64,000 nucleotides of DNA. It comes from Bombus terrestris (lineage: Eukaryota > Arthropoda > Insecta > Hymenoptera > Apidae). Where the stretch lies: NCBI RefSeq assembly GCF_910591885.1, contig NW_025963597.1, positions 248,001 through 312,000 on the forward strand. The letters are read 5' to 3'. Below are positions 13,601-27,140 of the stretch, one piece after another. The notes under the pieces are model-generated. The model was not told where the DNA came from. It saw nothing but the letters and a program-made list of their open reading frames with translations, and ran no database searches. Every line of letters begins with the position of its first letter. Position 1 is the stretch's first letter. Position numbers and translations under genes: made by a program.

Positions 13601-15880
13601 TCCCACGTTGTCCCACGTTGTCCCACGATGTCCCACGTTGTCCCACGTTGTCCCACGTTGTCCCACGATGTCCCACGTTGTCCCACGTTGTCCCACGTTG
13701 TCCCACGTTGTCCCACGTTGTCCCACGTTGTCCCACGTTGTCCCACGTTGTCCCACGTTGTCCCACGTTGTCCCACGGTGTCCAACGGTGTCCCACGGTG
13801 TCCCACGTTGTCCCACGTTGTCCCACGTTGTCCCACGTTGTCCCACGTTGTCCCACGTTGTCCCACGGTGTCCAACGATGTCCAACGATGTCCAACGGTG
13901 TCCCACGTTGTCCCACGTTGTTCCATGGTTTCCCACGTTGTCCCACGTTGTCCCACGTTGTCCCACGGTGTCCAACGATGTCCAACGGTGTCCAACGGTG
14001 TCCAACGGTGTCCAACGGTGTCCCACGTTGTCCCACGTTGTCCCACGTTGTCCCACGTTGTCCCACGATGTCCCACGTTGTCCCACGTTGTCCCACGTTG
14101 TCCCACGATGTCCCACGTTGTCCCACGTTGTCCCACGTTGTCCCACGTTGTCCCACGATGTCCCACGTTGTCCCACGTTGTCCCACGTTGTCCCACGTTG
14201 TCCCACGGTGTCCAACGATGTCCAACGGTGTCCAACGGTGTCCCACGGTGTCCAACGGTGTCCCACGTTGTCCCACGTTGTCCCACGTTGTCCCACGTTG
14301 TCCCACGTTGTCCCACGTTGTCCCACGATGTCCCACGTTGTCCCACGTTGTCCGACGTTGTCCCACGTTGTCCCACGTTGTCCCACGTTGTCCCACGGTG
14401 TCCAACGATGTCCAACGATGTCCAACGGTGTCCCACGTTGTCCCACGTTGTTCCATGGTTTCCCACGTTGTCCCACGTTGTCCCACGTTGTCCCACGGTG
14501 TCCAACGATGTCCAACGGTGTCCAACGGTGTCCAACGGTGTCCAACGGTGTCCCACGTTGTCCCACGTTGTCCCACGTTGTCCCACGTTGTCCCACGTTG
14601 TCCCACGATGTCCCACGTTGTCCCACGTTGTCCCACGTTGTCCCACGATGTCCCACGTTGTCCCACGTTGTCCCACGTTGTCCCACGTTGTCCCACGATG
14701 TCCCACGTTGTCCCACGTTGTCCCACGTTGTCCCACGTTGTCCCACGGTGTCCAACGATGTCCAACGGTGTCCAACGGTGTCCCACGGTGTCCAACGGTG
14801 TCCCACGTTGTCCCACGTTGTCCCACGTTGTCCCACGTTGTCCCACGTTGTCCCACGATGTCCCACGTTGTCCCACGTTGTCCCACGTTGTCCCACGTTG
14901 TCCCACGTTGTCCCACGGTGTCCAACGATGTCCAACGGTGTCCAACGGTGTCCAACGGTGTCCAACGATGTCCAACGATGTCCAACGATGTCCAACGGTG
15001 TCCAACGATGTCCAACGATGTCCAACGGTGTCCCACGATGTCCAACGATGTCCAACGATGTCCAACGGTGTCCAACGATGTCCAACGGTGTCCAACGATG
15101 TCCAACGATGTCCAACGGTGTCCCACGATGTCCAACGATGTCCAACGATGTCCAACGGTGTCCAACGGTGTCCAACGGTGTCCCACGGTGTCCAACGGTG
15201 TCCCACGTTGTCCCACGTTGTCCCACGTTGTCCCACGTTGTCCCACGATGTCCCACGTTGTCCAACGGTGTCCAACGGTGTCCAACGATGTCCAACGATG
15301 TCCAACGGTGTCCCACGATGTCCAACGATGTCCAACGATGTCCCACGTTGTTCCATGGTTTCCCACGTTGTCCCACGTTGTCCCACGTTGTCCCACGGTG
15401 TCCAACGATGTCCAACGGTGTCCCACGTTGTCCAACGGTGTCCCACGTTGTCCCACGTTGTCCCACGTTGTCCCACGTTGTCCCACGATGTCCCACGTTG
15501 TCCCACGTTGTCCCACGTTGTCCCACGTTGTCCCACGTTGTCCCACGTTGTCCCACGTTGTCCCACGTTGTCCCACGGTGTCCAACGATGTCCAACGGTG
15601 TCCAACGGTGTCCCACGGTGTCCAACGGTGTCCCACGTTGTCCCACGTTGTCCCACGTTGTCCCACGTCGTCCCACGTTGTCCCACGTTGTCCCACGTTG
15701 TCCCACGTTGTCCCACGTTGTCCAACGATGTCCAACGGTGTCCCACGTTGTCCCACGTTGTTCCATGGTTTCCCACGTTGTCCCACGTTGTCCCACGTTG
15801 TCCCACGGTGTCCAACGATGTCCAACGGTGTCCAACGGTGTCCAACGGTGTCCAACGGTGTCCCACGTTGTCCCACGTTG
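10631..15880. repeat. Segmental copy 2 of the 10,630-bp-offset duplication
   Basis: Partner of 1-5250. Shared rare units include tccaacggag at 10771, tcccacattg/tcctacgttg at 11851/11861, tccaaaggtg at 12501, ccccacgttg at 12721, the a-initial unit at 13411 and tcccacgtcg at 15661. The a-initial unit creates the in-frame tga that ends a forward open frame in both copies (2781 and 13411). Differences from copy 1 cluster around 11741-11790, where K3 replaces K5 and a tcccacgttt appears, which looks like a short conversion tract from a module like that at 5281-5401. Offset and length are whole numbers of monomers. Confidence 0.93.
14911..15200. repeat. 290-bp K4/K5 island, copy 2
   Basis: Same 29-monomer order as at 4281, carried along by the 10,630-bp-offset duplication. 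The secondary islet follows at about 15261-15340. A further short islet of the same character is at 16031-16190. Confidence 0.92.
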
Positions 15881-17640
15881 TCCCACGTTGTCCCACGTTG
15901 TCCCACGATGTCCCACGTTGTCCCACGTTGTCCCACGTTGTCCCACGATGTCCCACGTTGTCCCACGTTGTCCCACGTTGTCCCACGTTGTCCCACGATG
16001 TCCCACGTTGTCCCACGATGTCCCACGTTGTCCAACGGTGTCCAACGGTGTCCAACGATGTCCAACGATGTCCAACGGTGTCCCACGATGTCCAACGATG
16101 TCCAACGATGTCCAACGGTGTCCAACGATGTCCAACGATGTCCAACGGTGTCCCACGATGTCCAACGATGTCCAACGATGTCCCACGGTGTCCAACGGTG
16201 TCCCACGTTGTCCCACGTTGTCCCACGTTGTCCCACGTTGTCCCACGTTGTCCCACGTTGTCCCACGTTGTCCCACGTTGTCCCACGTTGTCCCACGTTG
16301 TCCCACGTTGTCCCACGTTGTCCCACGTTGTCCCACGGTGTCCAACGATGTCCAACGGTGTCCAACGGTGTCCCACGGTGTCCAACGGTGTCCCACGTTG
16401 TCCCACGTTGTCCCACGTTGTCCCACGTTGTCCCACGTTGTCCCACGTTGTCCCACGTTGTCCCACGTTGTCCCACGTTGTCCCACGTTGTCCAACGATG
16501 TCCAACGGTGTCCCACGTTGTCCCACGTTGTTCCATGGTTTCCCACGTTGTCCCACGTTGTCCCACGGTGTCCAACGATGTCCAACGGTGTCCAACGGTG
16601 TCCAACGGTGTCCAACGGTGTCCCACGTTGTCCCACGTTGTCCCACGTTGTCCCACGTTGTCCCACGATGTCCCACGTTGTCCCACGTTGTCCCACGTTG
16701 TCCCACGATGTCCCACGTTGTCCCACGTTGTCCCACGTTGTCCCACGTTGTCCCACGATGTCCCACGTTGTCCCACGTTGTCCCACGTTGTCCCACGTTG
16801 TCTCACGTTGTCCCACGATGTCCCACGTTGTCCCACGTTGTCCCACGTTGTCCCACGTTGTCCCACGTTGTCCCACGTTGTCCCACGTTGTCCCACGATG
16901 TCCCACGTTGTCCCACGTTGTCCCACGTTGTCCCACGTTGTCCCACGGTGTCCAACGATGTCCAACGGTGTCCAACGGTGTCCCACGGTGTCCAACGATG
17001 TCCCACGTTGTCCCACGTTGTCCCACGTTGTCCCACCTTGTCCCACCTTGTCCCACGATGTCCCATGTTGTCCCACGTTGTCCGACGTTGTCCCACGTTG
17101 TCCCACGTTGTCCCACGTTGTCCCACGGTGTCCAACGATGTCCAACGATGTCCAACGGTGTCCCACGTTGTCCCACGTTGTTCCATGGTTTCCCACGTTG
17201 TCCCACGTTGTCCCACGTTGTCCCACGGTGTCCAACGATGTCCAACGGTGTCCAACGGTGTCCAACGGTGTCCAACGGTGTCCCACGTTGTCCCACGTTG
17301 TCCCACGTTGTCCCACGTTGTCCCACGTTGTCCCACGATGTCCCACGTTGTCCCACGTTGTCCCACGTTGTCCCACGATGTCCCACGTTGTCCCACGTTG
17401 TCCCACGTTGTCCCACGTTGTCCCACGATGTCCCACGTTGTCCCACGTTGTCCCACGTTGTCCCACGTTGTCCCACGGTGTCCAACGATGTCCAACGGTG
17501 TCCAACGGTGTCCCACGGTGTCCAACGGTGTCCCACGTTGTCCCACGTTGTCCCACGTTGTCCCACGTTGTCCCACGTTGTCCCACGATGTCCCACGTTG
17601 TCCCACGTTGTCCCACGTTGTCCCACGTTGTCCCACGTTG

Positions 17641-17930
17641 TCCCACGGTGTCCAACGATGTCCAACGGTGTCCAACGGTGTCCAACGGTGTCCAACGATG
17701 TCCAACGATGTCCAACGATGTCCAACGGTGTCCAACGATGTCCAACGATGTCCAACGGTGTCCCACGATGTCCAACGATGTCCAACGATGTCCAATGGTG
17801 TCCAACGATGTCCAACGGTGTCCAACGATGTCCAACGATGTCCAACGGTGTCCCACGATGTCCAACGATGTCCAACGATGTCCAACGGTGTCCAACGGTG
17901 TCCAACGGTGTCCCACGGTGTCCAACGGTG
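17641..17930. repeat. 290-bp K4/K5 island, copy 3
   Basis: Same order as the other copies, with one private unit, tccaatggtg at 17791, a CpG-destroying c-to-t change. The secondary islet is at about 17991-18080. Confidence 0.9.
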
Positions 17931-18310
17931 TCCCACGTTGTCCCACGTTGTCCCACGTTGTCCCACGTTGTCCCACGATGTCCCACGTTGTCCAACGGTG
18001 TCCAACGGTGTCCAACGATGTCCAACGATGTCCAACGGTGTCCCACGATGTCCAACGATGTCCAACGATGTCCAACGGTGTCCCACGTTGTCCCACGTTG
18101 TCCCACGTTGTCCCACGTTGTCCCACGTTGTCCCACGGTGTCCAACGATGTCCAACGGTGTCCCACGTTGTCCAACGGTGTCCCACGTTGTCCCACGTTG
18201 TCCCACGTTGTCCCACGTTGTCCCACGTTGTCCCACGTTGTCCCACGTTGTCCCACGTTGTCCCACGTTGTCCCACGTTGTCCCACGTTGTCCCACGGTG
18301 TCCAACGATG

Positions 18311-21300
18311 TCCAACGGTGTCCAAAGGTGTCCCACGGTGTCCAACGGTGTCCCACGTTGTCCCACGTTGTCCCACGTTGTCCCACGTTGTCCCACGTTG
18401 TCCCACGTTGTCCAACGATGTCCAACGGTGTCCAAAGGTGTCCCACGGTGTCCAACGGTGTCCCACGTTGTCCCACGTTGTCCCACGTTGTCCCACGATG
18501 TCCCACGTTGTCCCACGTTGTCCCACGTTGTCCCACGTTGTCCCACGTTGTCCCACGTTGTCCCACGTTGTCCAACGTTGTCCCACGTTGTCCCACGTTG
18601 TCCCACGTTGTCCCACGATGTCCCACGTTGTCCCACGTTGTACCACGTTGTCCCACGTTGTCCCACGTTGTCCCACGATGTCCCACGTTGTCCCACGTTG
18701 TCCCACGTTGTCCCACGTTGTCCCACGTTGTCCCACGTTGTCCCACGTTGTCCCACGATGTCCCACGTTGTCCCACGTTGTCCCACGTTGTCCCACGTTG
18801 TCCCACGGTGTCCAACGATGTCCAACGGTGTCCAACGGTGTCCCACGGTGTCCAACGGTGTCCCACGTTGTCCCACGTTGTCCCACGTTGTCCCACGTTG
18901 TCCCACGTTGTCCCACGATGTCCCACGTTGTCCCTCGTTGTCCGACGTTGTCCCACGTTGTCCCACGTTGTCCCACGTTGTCCCACGGTGTCCAACGATG
19001 TCCAACGATGTCCAACGGTGTCCCACGTTGTCCCACGTTGTTCCATGGTTTCCCACGTTGTCCCACGTTGTCCCACGTTGTCCCACGGTGTCCAACGATG
19101 TCCAACGGTGTCCAACGGTGTCCAACGGTGTCCAACGGTGTCCCACGTTGTCCCACGTTGTCCCACGTTGTCCCACGTTGTCCCACGTTGTCCCACGATG
19201 TCCCACGTTGTCCCACGTTGTCCCACGTTGTCCCACGATGTCCCACGTTGTCCCACGTTGTCCCACGTTGTCCCACGTTGTCCCACGATGTCCCACGTTG
19301 TCCCACGTTGTCCCACGTTGTCCCACGGTGTCCAACGATGTCCAACGGTGTCCAACGGTGTCCCACGGTGTCCAACGGTGTCCCACGTTGTCCCACGTTG
19401 TCCCACGTTGTCCCACGTTGTCCCACGTTGTCCCACGATGTCCCACGTTGTCCCACGTTGTCCCACGTTGTCCCACGTTGTCCCACGTTGTCCCACGGTG
19501 TACAACGATGTCCAACGGTGTCCAACGGTGTCCAACGGTGTCCAACGATGTCCAACGATGTCCAACGATGTCCAACGGTGTCCAACGATGTCCAACGATG
19601 TCCAACGGTGTCCCACGATGTCCAACGATGTCCAACGATGTCCAACGGTGTCCAACGATGTCCAACGGTGTCCAACGATGTCCAACGATGTCCAACGGTG
19701 TCCCACGATGTCCAACGATGTCCAACGATGTCCAACGGTGTCCAACGGTGTCCAACGGTGTCCCACGGTGTCCAACGGTGTCCCACGTTGTCCCACGTTG
19801 TCCCACGTTGTCCCACGTTGTCCCACGATGTCCCACGTTGTCCAACGGTGTCCAACGGTGTCCAACGATGTCCAACGATGTCCAACGGTGTCCCACGATG
19901 TCCAACGATGTCCAACGATGTCCAACGGTGTCCCACGTTGTCCCACGTTGTCCCACGTTGTCCCACGTTGTCCCACGTTGTCCCACGGTGTCCAACGATG
20001 TCCAACGGTGTCCCACGTTGTCCAACGGTGTCCCACGTTGTCCCACGTTGTCCCACGTTGTCCCACGTTGTCCCACGTTGTCCCACGTTGTCCCACGTTG
20101 TCCCACGTTGTCCCACGTTGTCCCACGTTGTCCCACGTTGTCCCACGTTGTCCCACGGTGTCCAACGATGTCCAACGGTGTCCAAAGGTGTCCCACGGTG
20201 TCCAACGGTGTCCCACGTTGTCCCACGTTGTCCCACGTTGTCCCACGTTGTCCCACGTTGTCCCACGTTGTCCAACGATGTCCAACGGTGTCCCACGTTG
20301 TCCCACGTTGTTCCATGGTTTCCCACGTTGTCCCACGTTGTCCCACGTTGTCCCACGGTGTCCAACGATGTCCAACGGTGTCCCACGTTGTCCAACGGTG
20401 TCCCACGTTGTCCCACGTTGTCCCACGTTGTCCCACGTTGTCCCACGATGTCCCACGTTGTCCCACGTTGTCCCACGTTGTCCCACGTTGTCCCACGTTG
20501 TCCCACGTTGTCCCACGTTGTCCCACGTTGTGCCACGTTGTCCCACGGTGTCCAACGTTGTCCCATGTTGTCCCACGGTGTCCAACGATGTCCAACGGTG
20601 TCCAACGGTGTCCCACGGTGTCCAACGGTGTCCCACGTTGTCCCACGTTGTCCCACGTTGTCCCACGTTGTCCCACGTTGTCCCACGTTGTCCCACGTTG
20701 TCCCACGTTGTCCCACGTTGTCCAACGATGTCCAACGGTGTCCCACGTTGTCCCACGTTGTTCCATGGTTTCCCACGTTGTCCCACGTTGTCCCACGTTG
20801 TCCCACGGTGTCCAACGATGTCCAACGGTGTCCAACGGTGTCCAACGGTGTCCAACGGTGTCCCACGTTGTCCCACGTTGTCCCACGTTGTCCCACGGTG
20901 TCCAACGATGTCCAACGGTGTCCCACGTTGTCCCACGTTGTCCCACGTTGCCCCACGTTGTCCCACGTTGTCCCACGTTGTCCCACGTTGTCCCACGTTG
21001 TCCCACGATGTCCCACGTTGTCCCACGTTGTCCCACGTTGTCCCACGTTGTCCCACGTTGTCCCACGTTGTCCCACGTTGTCCCACGTTGTCCCACGTTG
21101 TCCCACGTTGTCCCACGTTGTCCCACGGTGTCCAACGATGTCCAACGGTGTCCAGCGATGTCCAACGGTGTCCCACGTTGTCCCACGTTTTCCCACGTTG
21201 CCCCACGTTGTCCCACGGTGTCCAACGATGTCCAACGATGTCCAACGGTGTCCCACGTTGTCCCACGTTGTTCCATGGTTTCCCACGTTGTCCCACGTTG

Positions 21301-22510
21301 TCCCACGTTGTCCCACGGTGTCCAACGATGTCCAACGGTGTCCAACGGTGTCCAACGGTGTCCAACGGTGTCCCACGTTGTCCCACGTTGTCCCACGTTG
21401 TCCCACGGTGTCCCACGATGTCCAACGGTGTCCCACGTTGTCCCACGTTGTCCCACGTTGTCCCACGTTGTCCCACGTTGTCCCACGATGTCCCACGTTG
21501 TCCCACGTTGTCCCACGTTGTCCCACGTTGTCCCACGTTGTCCCACGGTGTCCAACGATGTCCAACGGTGTCCAACGGTGTCCAACGGTGTCCAACGGTG
21601 TCCCAAGTTGTCCCACGTTGTCCCACGTTGTCCCACGGTGTCCAACGATGTCCAACGGTGTCCCACGTTGTCCCACGGTGTCCAACGATGTCCAACGGTG
21701 TCCCACGTTGTCCAACGGTGTCCCACGTTGTCCCACGTTGTCCCACGTTGTCCCACGTTGTCCCACGTTGTCCCACGTTGTCCCACGTTGTCCCACGTTG
21801 TCCCACGTTGTCCCACGTTGTCCCACGTTGTCCCACGTTGTCCCACGGTGTCCAACGATGTCCAACGGTGTCCAACGGTGTCCCACGGTGTCCAACGGTG
21901 TCCCACGTTGTCCCACGTTGTCCCACGTTGTCCCACGTTGTCCCACGTTGTCCCACGTTGTCCCACGTTGTCCCACGTTGTCCAACGATGTCCAACGGTG
22001 TCCCACGTTGTCCCACGTTGTTCCATGGTTTCCCACGTTGTCCCACGTTGTCCCACGTTGTCCCACGTTGTCCCACGTTGTCCCACGGTGTCCCACGGTG
22101 TCCAACGATGTCCAACGGTGTCCCACGTTGTCCCACGTTGTCCCACGATGTCCCACGTTGTCCCACGTTGTCCCACGTTGTCCCACGTTGTCCCACGTTG
22201 TCCCACGTGGTCCCACGTTGTCCCACGTTGTCCCACGGTGTCCAACGATGTCCAACGGTGTCCCACGTTGTCCAACGGTGTCCCACGTTGTCCCACGTTG
22301 TCCCACGTTGTCCCACGTTGTCCCACGATGTCCCACGTTGTCCCACGTTGTCCCACGTTGTCCCACGGTGTCCAACGATGTCCAACGGTGTCCCACGTTG
22401 TCCAACGGTGTCCCACGTTGTCCCACGTTGTCCCACGTTGTCCCACGTTGTCCCACGATGCCCCACGTTGTCCCACGTTGTCCCACGTTGTCCCACGTTG
22501 TCCCACGTTG
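18311..22510. repeat. Superunit 1 (about 4.2 kb)
   Basis: Opens with a doublet of tccaaaggtg units (18321 and 18431), then K7 (18941), K6 (19041), the 290-bp island (19491), tccaaaggtg (20181), K6 (20311), tgccacgttg (20531), tcccatgttg (20561), K6 (20761), ccccacgttg (20951), tccagcgatg (21151), ccccacgttg (21201), K6 (21271), tcccaagttg (21601), K6 (22021), tcccacgtgg (22201) and ccccacgttg (22461). The same ordered set of rare variants recurs in the next superunit and in whole or part four more times, so this is a true higher-order unit. Confidence 0.85.
19491..19780. repeat. 290-bp K4/K5 island, copy 4
   Basis: Same order as the other copies, with the second unit changed to tacaacgatg at 19501. 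The secondary islet is at about 19841-19930. It lies inside superunit 1 and pairs with the island at 24121. Confidence 0.9.
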
Positions 22511-25500
22511 TCCAACGATGTCCAACGGTGTCCAAAGGTGTCCCACGGTGTCCAACGGTGTCCCACGTTGTCCCACGTTGTCCCACGTTGTCCCACGTTG
22601 TCCCACGTTGTCCAACGATGTCCAACGGTGTCCAAAGGTGTCCCACGGTGTCCAACGGTGTCCCACGTTGTCCCACGTTGTCCCACGTTGTCCCACGATG
22701 TCCCACGTTGTCCCACGTTGTCCCACGTTGTCCCACGTTGTCCCACGTTGTCCCACGTTGTCCCACGTTGTCCCACGTTGTCCCACGTTGTCCCACGTTG
22801 TCCCACGGTGTCCAACGATGTCCAACGGTGTCCAACGGTGTCCCACGGTGTCCAACGGTGTCCCACGTTGTCCCACGTTGTCCCACGTTGTCCCACGTTG
22901 TCCCACGTTGTCCCACGTTGTCCCACGTTGTCCCACGTTGTCCAACGATGTCCAACGGTGTCCCACGTTGTCCCACGTTGTTCCATGGTTTCCCACGTTG
23001 TCCCACGTTGTCCCACGTTGTCCCACGGTGTCCAACGATGTCCATCGGTGTCCAACGGTGTCCAACGGTGTCCAACGGTGTCCCACGTTGTCCCACGTTG
23101 TCCCACGTTGTCCCACGTTGTCCCACGTTGTCCCACGTTGTCCCACGATGTCCCACGTTGTCCCACGTTGTCCCACGTTGTCCCACGATGTCCCACGTTG
23201 TCCCACGTTGTCCCACGTTGTCCCACGTTGTCCCACGATGTCCCACGTTGTCCCACGTTGTCCCACGTTGTCCCACGTTGTCCCACGTTGTCCCACGATG
23301 TCCCACGTTGTCCCACGTTGTCCCACGTTGTCCCACGTTGTCCCACGTTGTCCCACGTTGTCCCACGTTGTCCCACGATGTCCCACGTTGTCCCACGTTG
23401 TCCCACGTTGTCCCACGTTGTCCCACGGTGTCCAACGATGTCCAACGGTGTCCAACGGTGTCCCACGGTGTCCAACGGTGTCTCACGTTGTCCCACGTTG
23501 TCCCACGTTGTCCCACGTTGTCCCACGTTGTCCCACGATGTCCCACGTTGTCCCACGTTGTCCGACGTTGTCCCACGTTGTCCCACGTTGTCCCACGTTG
23601 TCCCACGGTGTCCAACGATGTCCAACGATGTCCAACGGTGTCCCACGTTGTCCCACGTTGTTCCATGGTTTCCCACGTTGTCCCACGTTGTCCCACGTTG
23701 TCCCACGGTGTCCAACGATGTCCAACGGTGTCCAACGGTGTCCAACGGTGTCCAACGGTGTCCCACGTTGTCCCACGTTGTCCCACGTTGTCCCACGTTG
23801 TCCCACGTTGTCCCACGATGTCCCACGTTGTCCCACGTTGTCCCACGTTGTCCCACGATGTCCCACGTTGTCCCACGTTGTCCCACGTTGTCCCACGTTG
23901 TCCCACGATGTCCCACGTTGTCCCACGTTGTCCCACGTTGTCCCACGTTGTCCCACGGTGTCCAACGATGTCCAACGGTGTCCAACGGTGTCCCACGGTG
24001 TCCAACGGTGTCCCACGTTGTCCCACGTTGTCCCACGTTGTCCCACGTTGTCCCACGTTGTCCCACGATGTCCCACGTTGTCCCACGTTGTCCCACGTTG
24101 TCCCACGTTGTCCCACGTTGTCCCACGGTGTCCAACGATGTCCAACGGTGTCCAACGGTGTCCAACGGTGTCCAACGATGTCCAACGATGTCCAACGATG
24201 TCCAACGGTGTCCAACGATGTCCAACGATGTCCAACGGTGTCCCACGATGTCCAACGATGTCCAACGATGTCCAACGGTGTCCAACGATGTCCAACGGTG
24301 TCCAACGATGTCCAACGATGTCCAACGGTGTCCCACGATGTCCAACGATGTCCAACGATGTCCAACGGTGTCCAACGGTGTCCAACGGTGTCCCACGGTG
24401 TCCAACGGTGTCCCACGTTGTCCCACGTTGTCCCACGTTGTCCCACGTTGTCCCACGATGTCCCACGTTGTCCAACGGTGTCCAACGGTGTCCAACGATG
24501 TCCAACGATGTCCAACGGTGTCCCACGATGTCCAACGATGTCCAACGATGTCCAACGGTGTCCCACGTTGTCCCACGTTGTCCCACGTTGTCCCACGTTG
24601 TCCCACGTTGTCCCACGTTGTCCCACGGTGTCCAACGATGTCCAACGGTGTCCCACGTTGTCCAACGGTGTCCCACGTTGTCCCACGTTGTCCCACGTTG
24701 TCCCACGTTGTCCCACGTTGTCCCACGTTGTCCCACGTTGTCCCACGTTGTCCCACGTTGTCCCACGTTGTCCCACGTTGTCCCACGTTGTCCCACGGTG
24801 TCCAACGATGTCCAACGGTGTCCAAAGGTGTCCCACGGTGTCCAACGGTGTCCCACGTTGTCCCACGTTGTCCCACGTTGTCCCACGTTGTCCCACGTTG
24901 TCCCACGTTGTCCAACGATGTCCAACGGTGTCCCACGTTGTCCCACGTTGTTCCATGGTTTCCCACGTTGTCCCACGTTGTCCCACGTTGTCCCACGGTG
25001 TCCAACGATGTCCAACGGTGTCCCACGTTGTCCAACGGTGTCCCACGTTGTCCCACGTTGTCCCACGTTGTCCCACGTTGTCCCACGATGTCCCACGTTG
25101 TCCCACGTTGTCCCACGTTGTCCCACGTTGTCCCACGTTGTCCCACGTTGTCCCACGTTGTCCCACGTTGTGCCACGTTGTCCCACGGTGTCCAACGTTG
25201 TCCCATGTTGTCCCACGGTGTCCAACGATGTCCAACGGTGTCCAACGGTGTCCCACGGTGTCCAACGGTGTCCCACGTTGTCCCACGGTGTCCCACGTTG
25301 TCCCACGTTGTCCCACGTTGTCCCACGTTGTCCCACGTTGTCCCACGTTGTCCCACGTTGTCCAACGATGTCCAACGGTGTCCCACGTTGTCCCACGTTG
25401 TTCCATGGTTTCCCACGTTGTCCCACGTTGTCCCACGTTGTCCCACGGTGTCCAACGATGTCCAACGGTGTCCAACGGTGTCCAACGGTGTCCAACGGTG

Positions 25501-27140
25501 TCCCACGTTGTCCCACGTTGTCCCACGTTGTCCCACGGTGTCCAACGATGTCCAACGGTGTCCCACGTTGTCCCACGTTGTCCCACGTTGCCCCACGTTG
25601 TCCCACGTTGTCCCACGTTGTCCCACGTTGTCCCACGTTGTCCCACGATGTCCCACGTTGTCCCACGTTGTCCCACGTTGTCCCACGTTGTCCCACGTTG
25701 TCCCACGTTGTCCCACGTTGTCCCACGTTGTCCCACGTTGTCCCACGTTGTCCCACGGTGTCCAACGATGTCCAACGGTGTCCAGCGATGTCCAACGGTG
25801 TCCCACGTTGTCCCACGTTTTCCCACGTTGCCCCACGTTGTCCCACGGTGTCCAACGATGTCCAACGATGTCCAACGGTGTCCCACGTTGTCCCACGTTG
25901 TTCCATGGTTTCCCACGTTGTCCCACGTTGTCCCACGTTGTCCCACGGTGTCCAACGATGTCCAACGGTGTCCAACGGTGTCCAACGGTGTCCAACGGTG
26001 TCCCACGTTGTCCCACGTTGTCCCACGTTGTCCCACGTTGTCCCACGGTGTCCAACGATGTCCAACGGTGTCCCACGTTGTCCCACGTTGTCCCACGTTG
26101 TCCCACGTTGTCCCACGTTGTCCCACGATGTCCCACGTTGTCCCACGTTGTCCCACGTTGTCCCACGTTGTCCCACGTTGTCCCACGGTGTCCAACGATG
26201 TCCAACGGTGTCCAACGGTGTCCAACGGTGTCCAACGGTGTCCCAAGTTGTCCCACGTTGTCCCACGTTGTCCCACGGTGTCCAACGATGTCCAACGGTG
26301 TCCCACGTTGTCCCACGGTGTCCAACGATGTCCAACGGTGTCCCACGGTGTCCAACGGTGTCCCACGTTGTCCCACGTTGTCCCACGTTGTCCCACGTTG
26401 TCCCACGTTGTCCCACGTTGTCCCACGTTGTCCCACGTTGTCCCACGTTGTCCCACGTTGTCCCACGTTGTCCCACGTTGTCCCACGGTGTCCAACGATG
26501 TCCAACGGTGTCCAACGGTGTCCCACGGTGTCCAACGGTGTCCCACGTTGTCCCACGTTGTCCCACGTTGTCCCACGTTGTCCCACGTTGTCCCACGTTG
26601 TCCAACGATGTCCAACGGTGTCCCACGTTGTCCCACGTTGTTCCATGGTTTCCCACGTTGTCCCACGTTGTCCCACGTTGTCCCACGTTGTCCCACGTTG
26701 TCCCACGGTGTCCCACGGTGTCCAACGATGTCCAACGGTGTCCCACGTTGTCCCACGTTGTCCCACGATGTCCCACGTTGTCCCACGTTGTCCCACGTTG
26801 TCCCACGTTGTCCCACGTTGTCCCACGTTGTCCCACGTGGTCCCACGTTGTCCCACGTTGTCCCACGGTGTCCAACGATGTCCAACGGTGTCCCACGTTG
26901 TCCAACGGTGTCCCACGTTGTCCCACGTTGTCCCACGTTGTCCCACGTTGTCCCACGATGTCCCACGTTGTCCCACGTTGTCCCACGTTGTCCCACGGTG
27001 TCCAACGATGTCCAACGGTGTCCCACGTTGTCCAACGGTGTCCCACGTTGTCCCACGTTGTCCCACGTTGTCCCACGTTGTCCCACGATGCCCCACGTTG
27101 TCCCACGTTGTCCCACGTTGTCCCACGTTGTCCCACGTTG
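22511..27140. repeat. Superunit 2 (about 4.6 kb)
   Basis: Head-to-tail copy of superunit 1: tccaaaggtg doublet (22531, 22631), K7 (23561), K6 (23661), island (24121), tccaaaggtg (24821), K6 (24951), tgccacgttg (25171), tcccatgttg (25201), K6 (25401), ccccacgttg (25591), tccagcgatg (25781), K6 (25901), tcccaagttg (26241), K6 (26641), tcccacgtgg (26831), ccccacgttg (27091). The offset from superunit 1 starts near 4,200 bp, then after about 420 bp of extra sequence (containing K6 at 22981) runs at 4,620 to 4,640 bp, stepping by exactly 10 bp. Confidence 0.85.
24121..24410. repeat. 290-bp K4/K5 island, copy 5
   Basis: Same 29-unit order, in superunit 2. The part from 24251 onward also forms the start of the 6,260-bp-offset duplication, whose partner at 30511 begins in mid-island. 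The secondary islet is at about 24471-24560. Confidence 0.9.
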
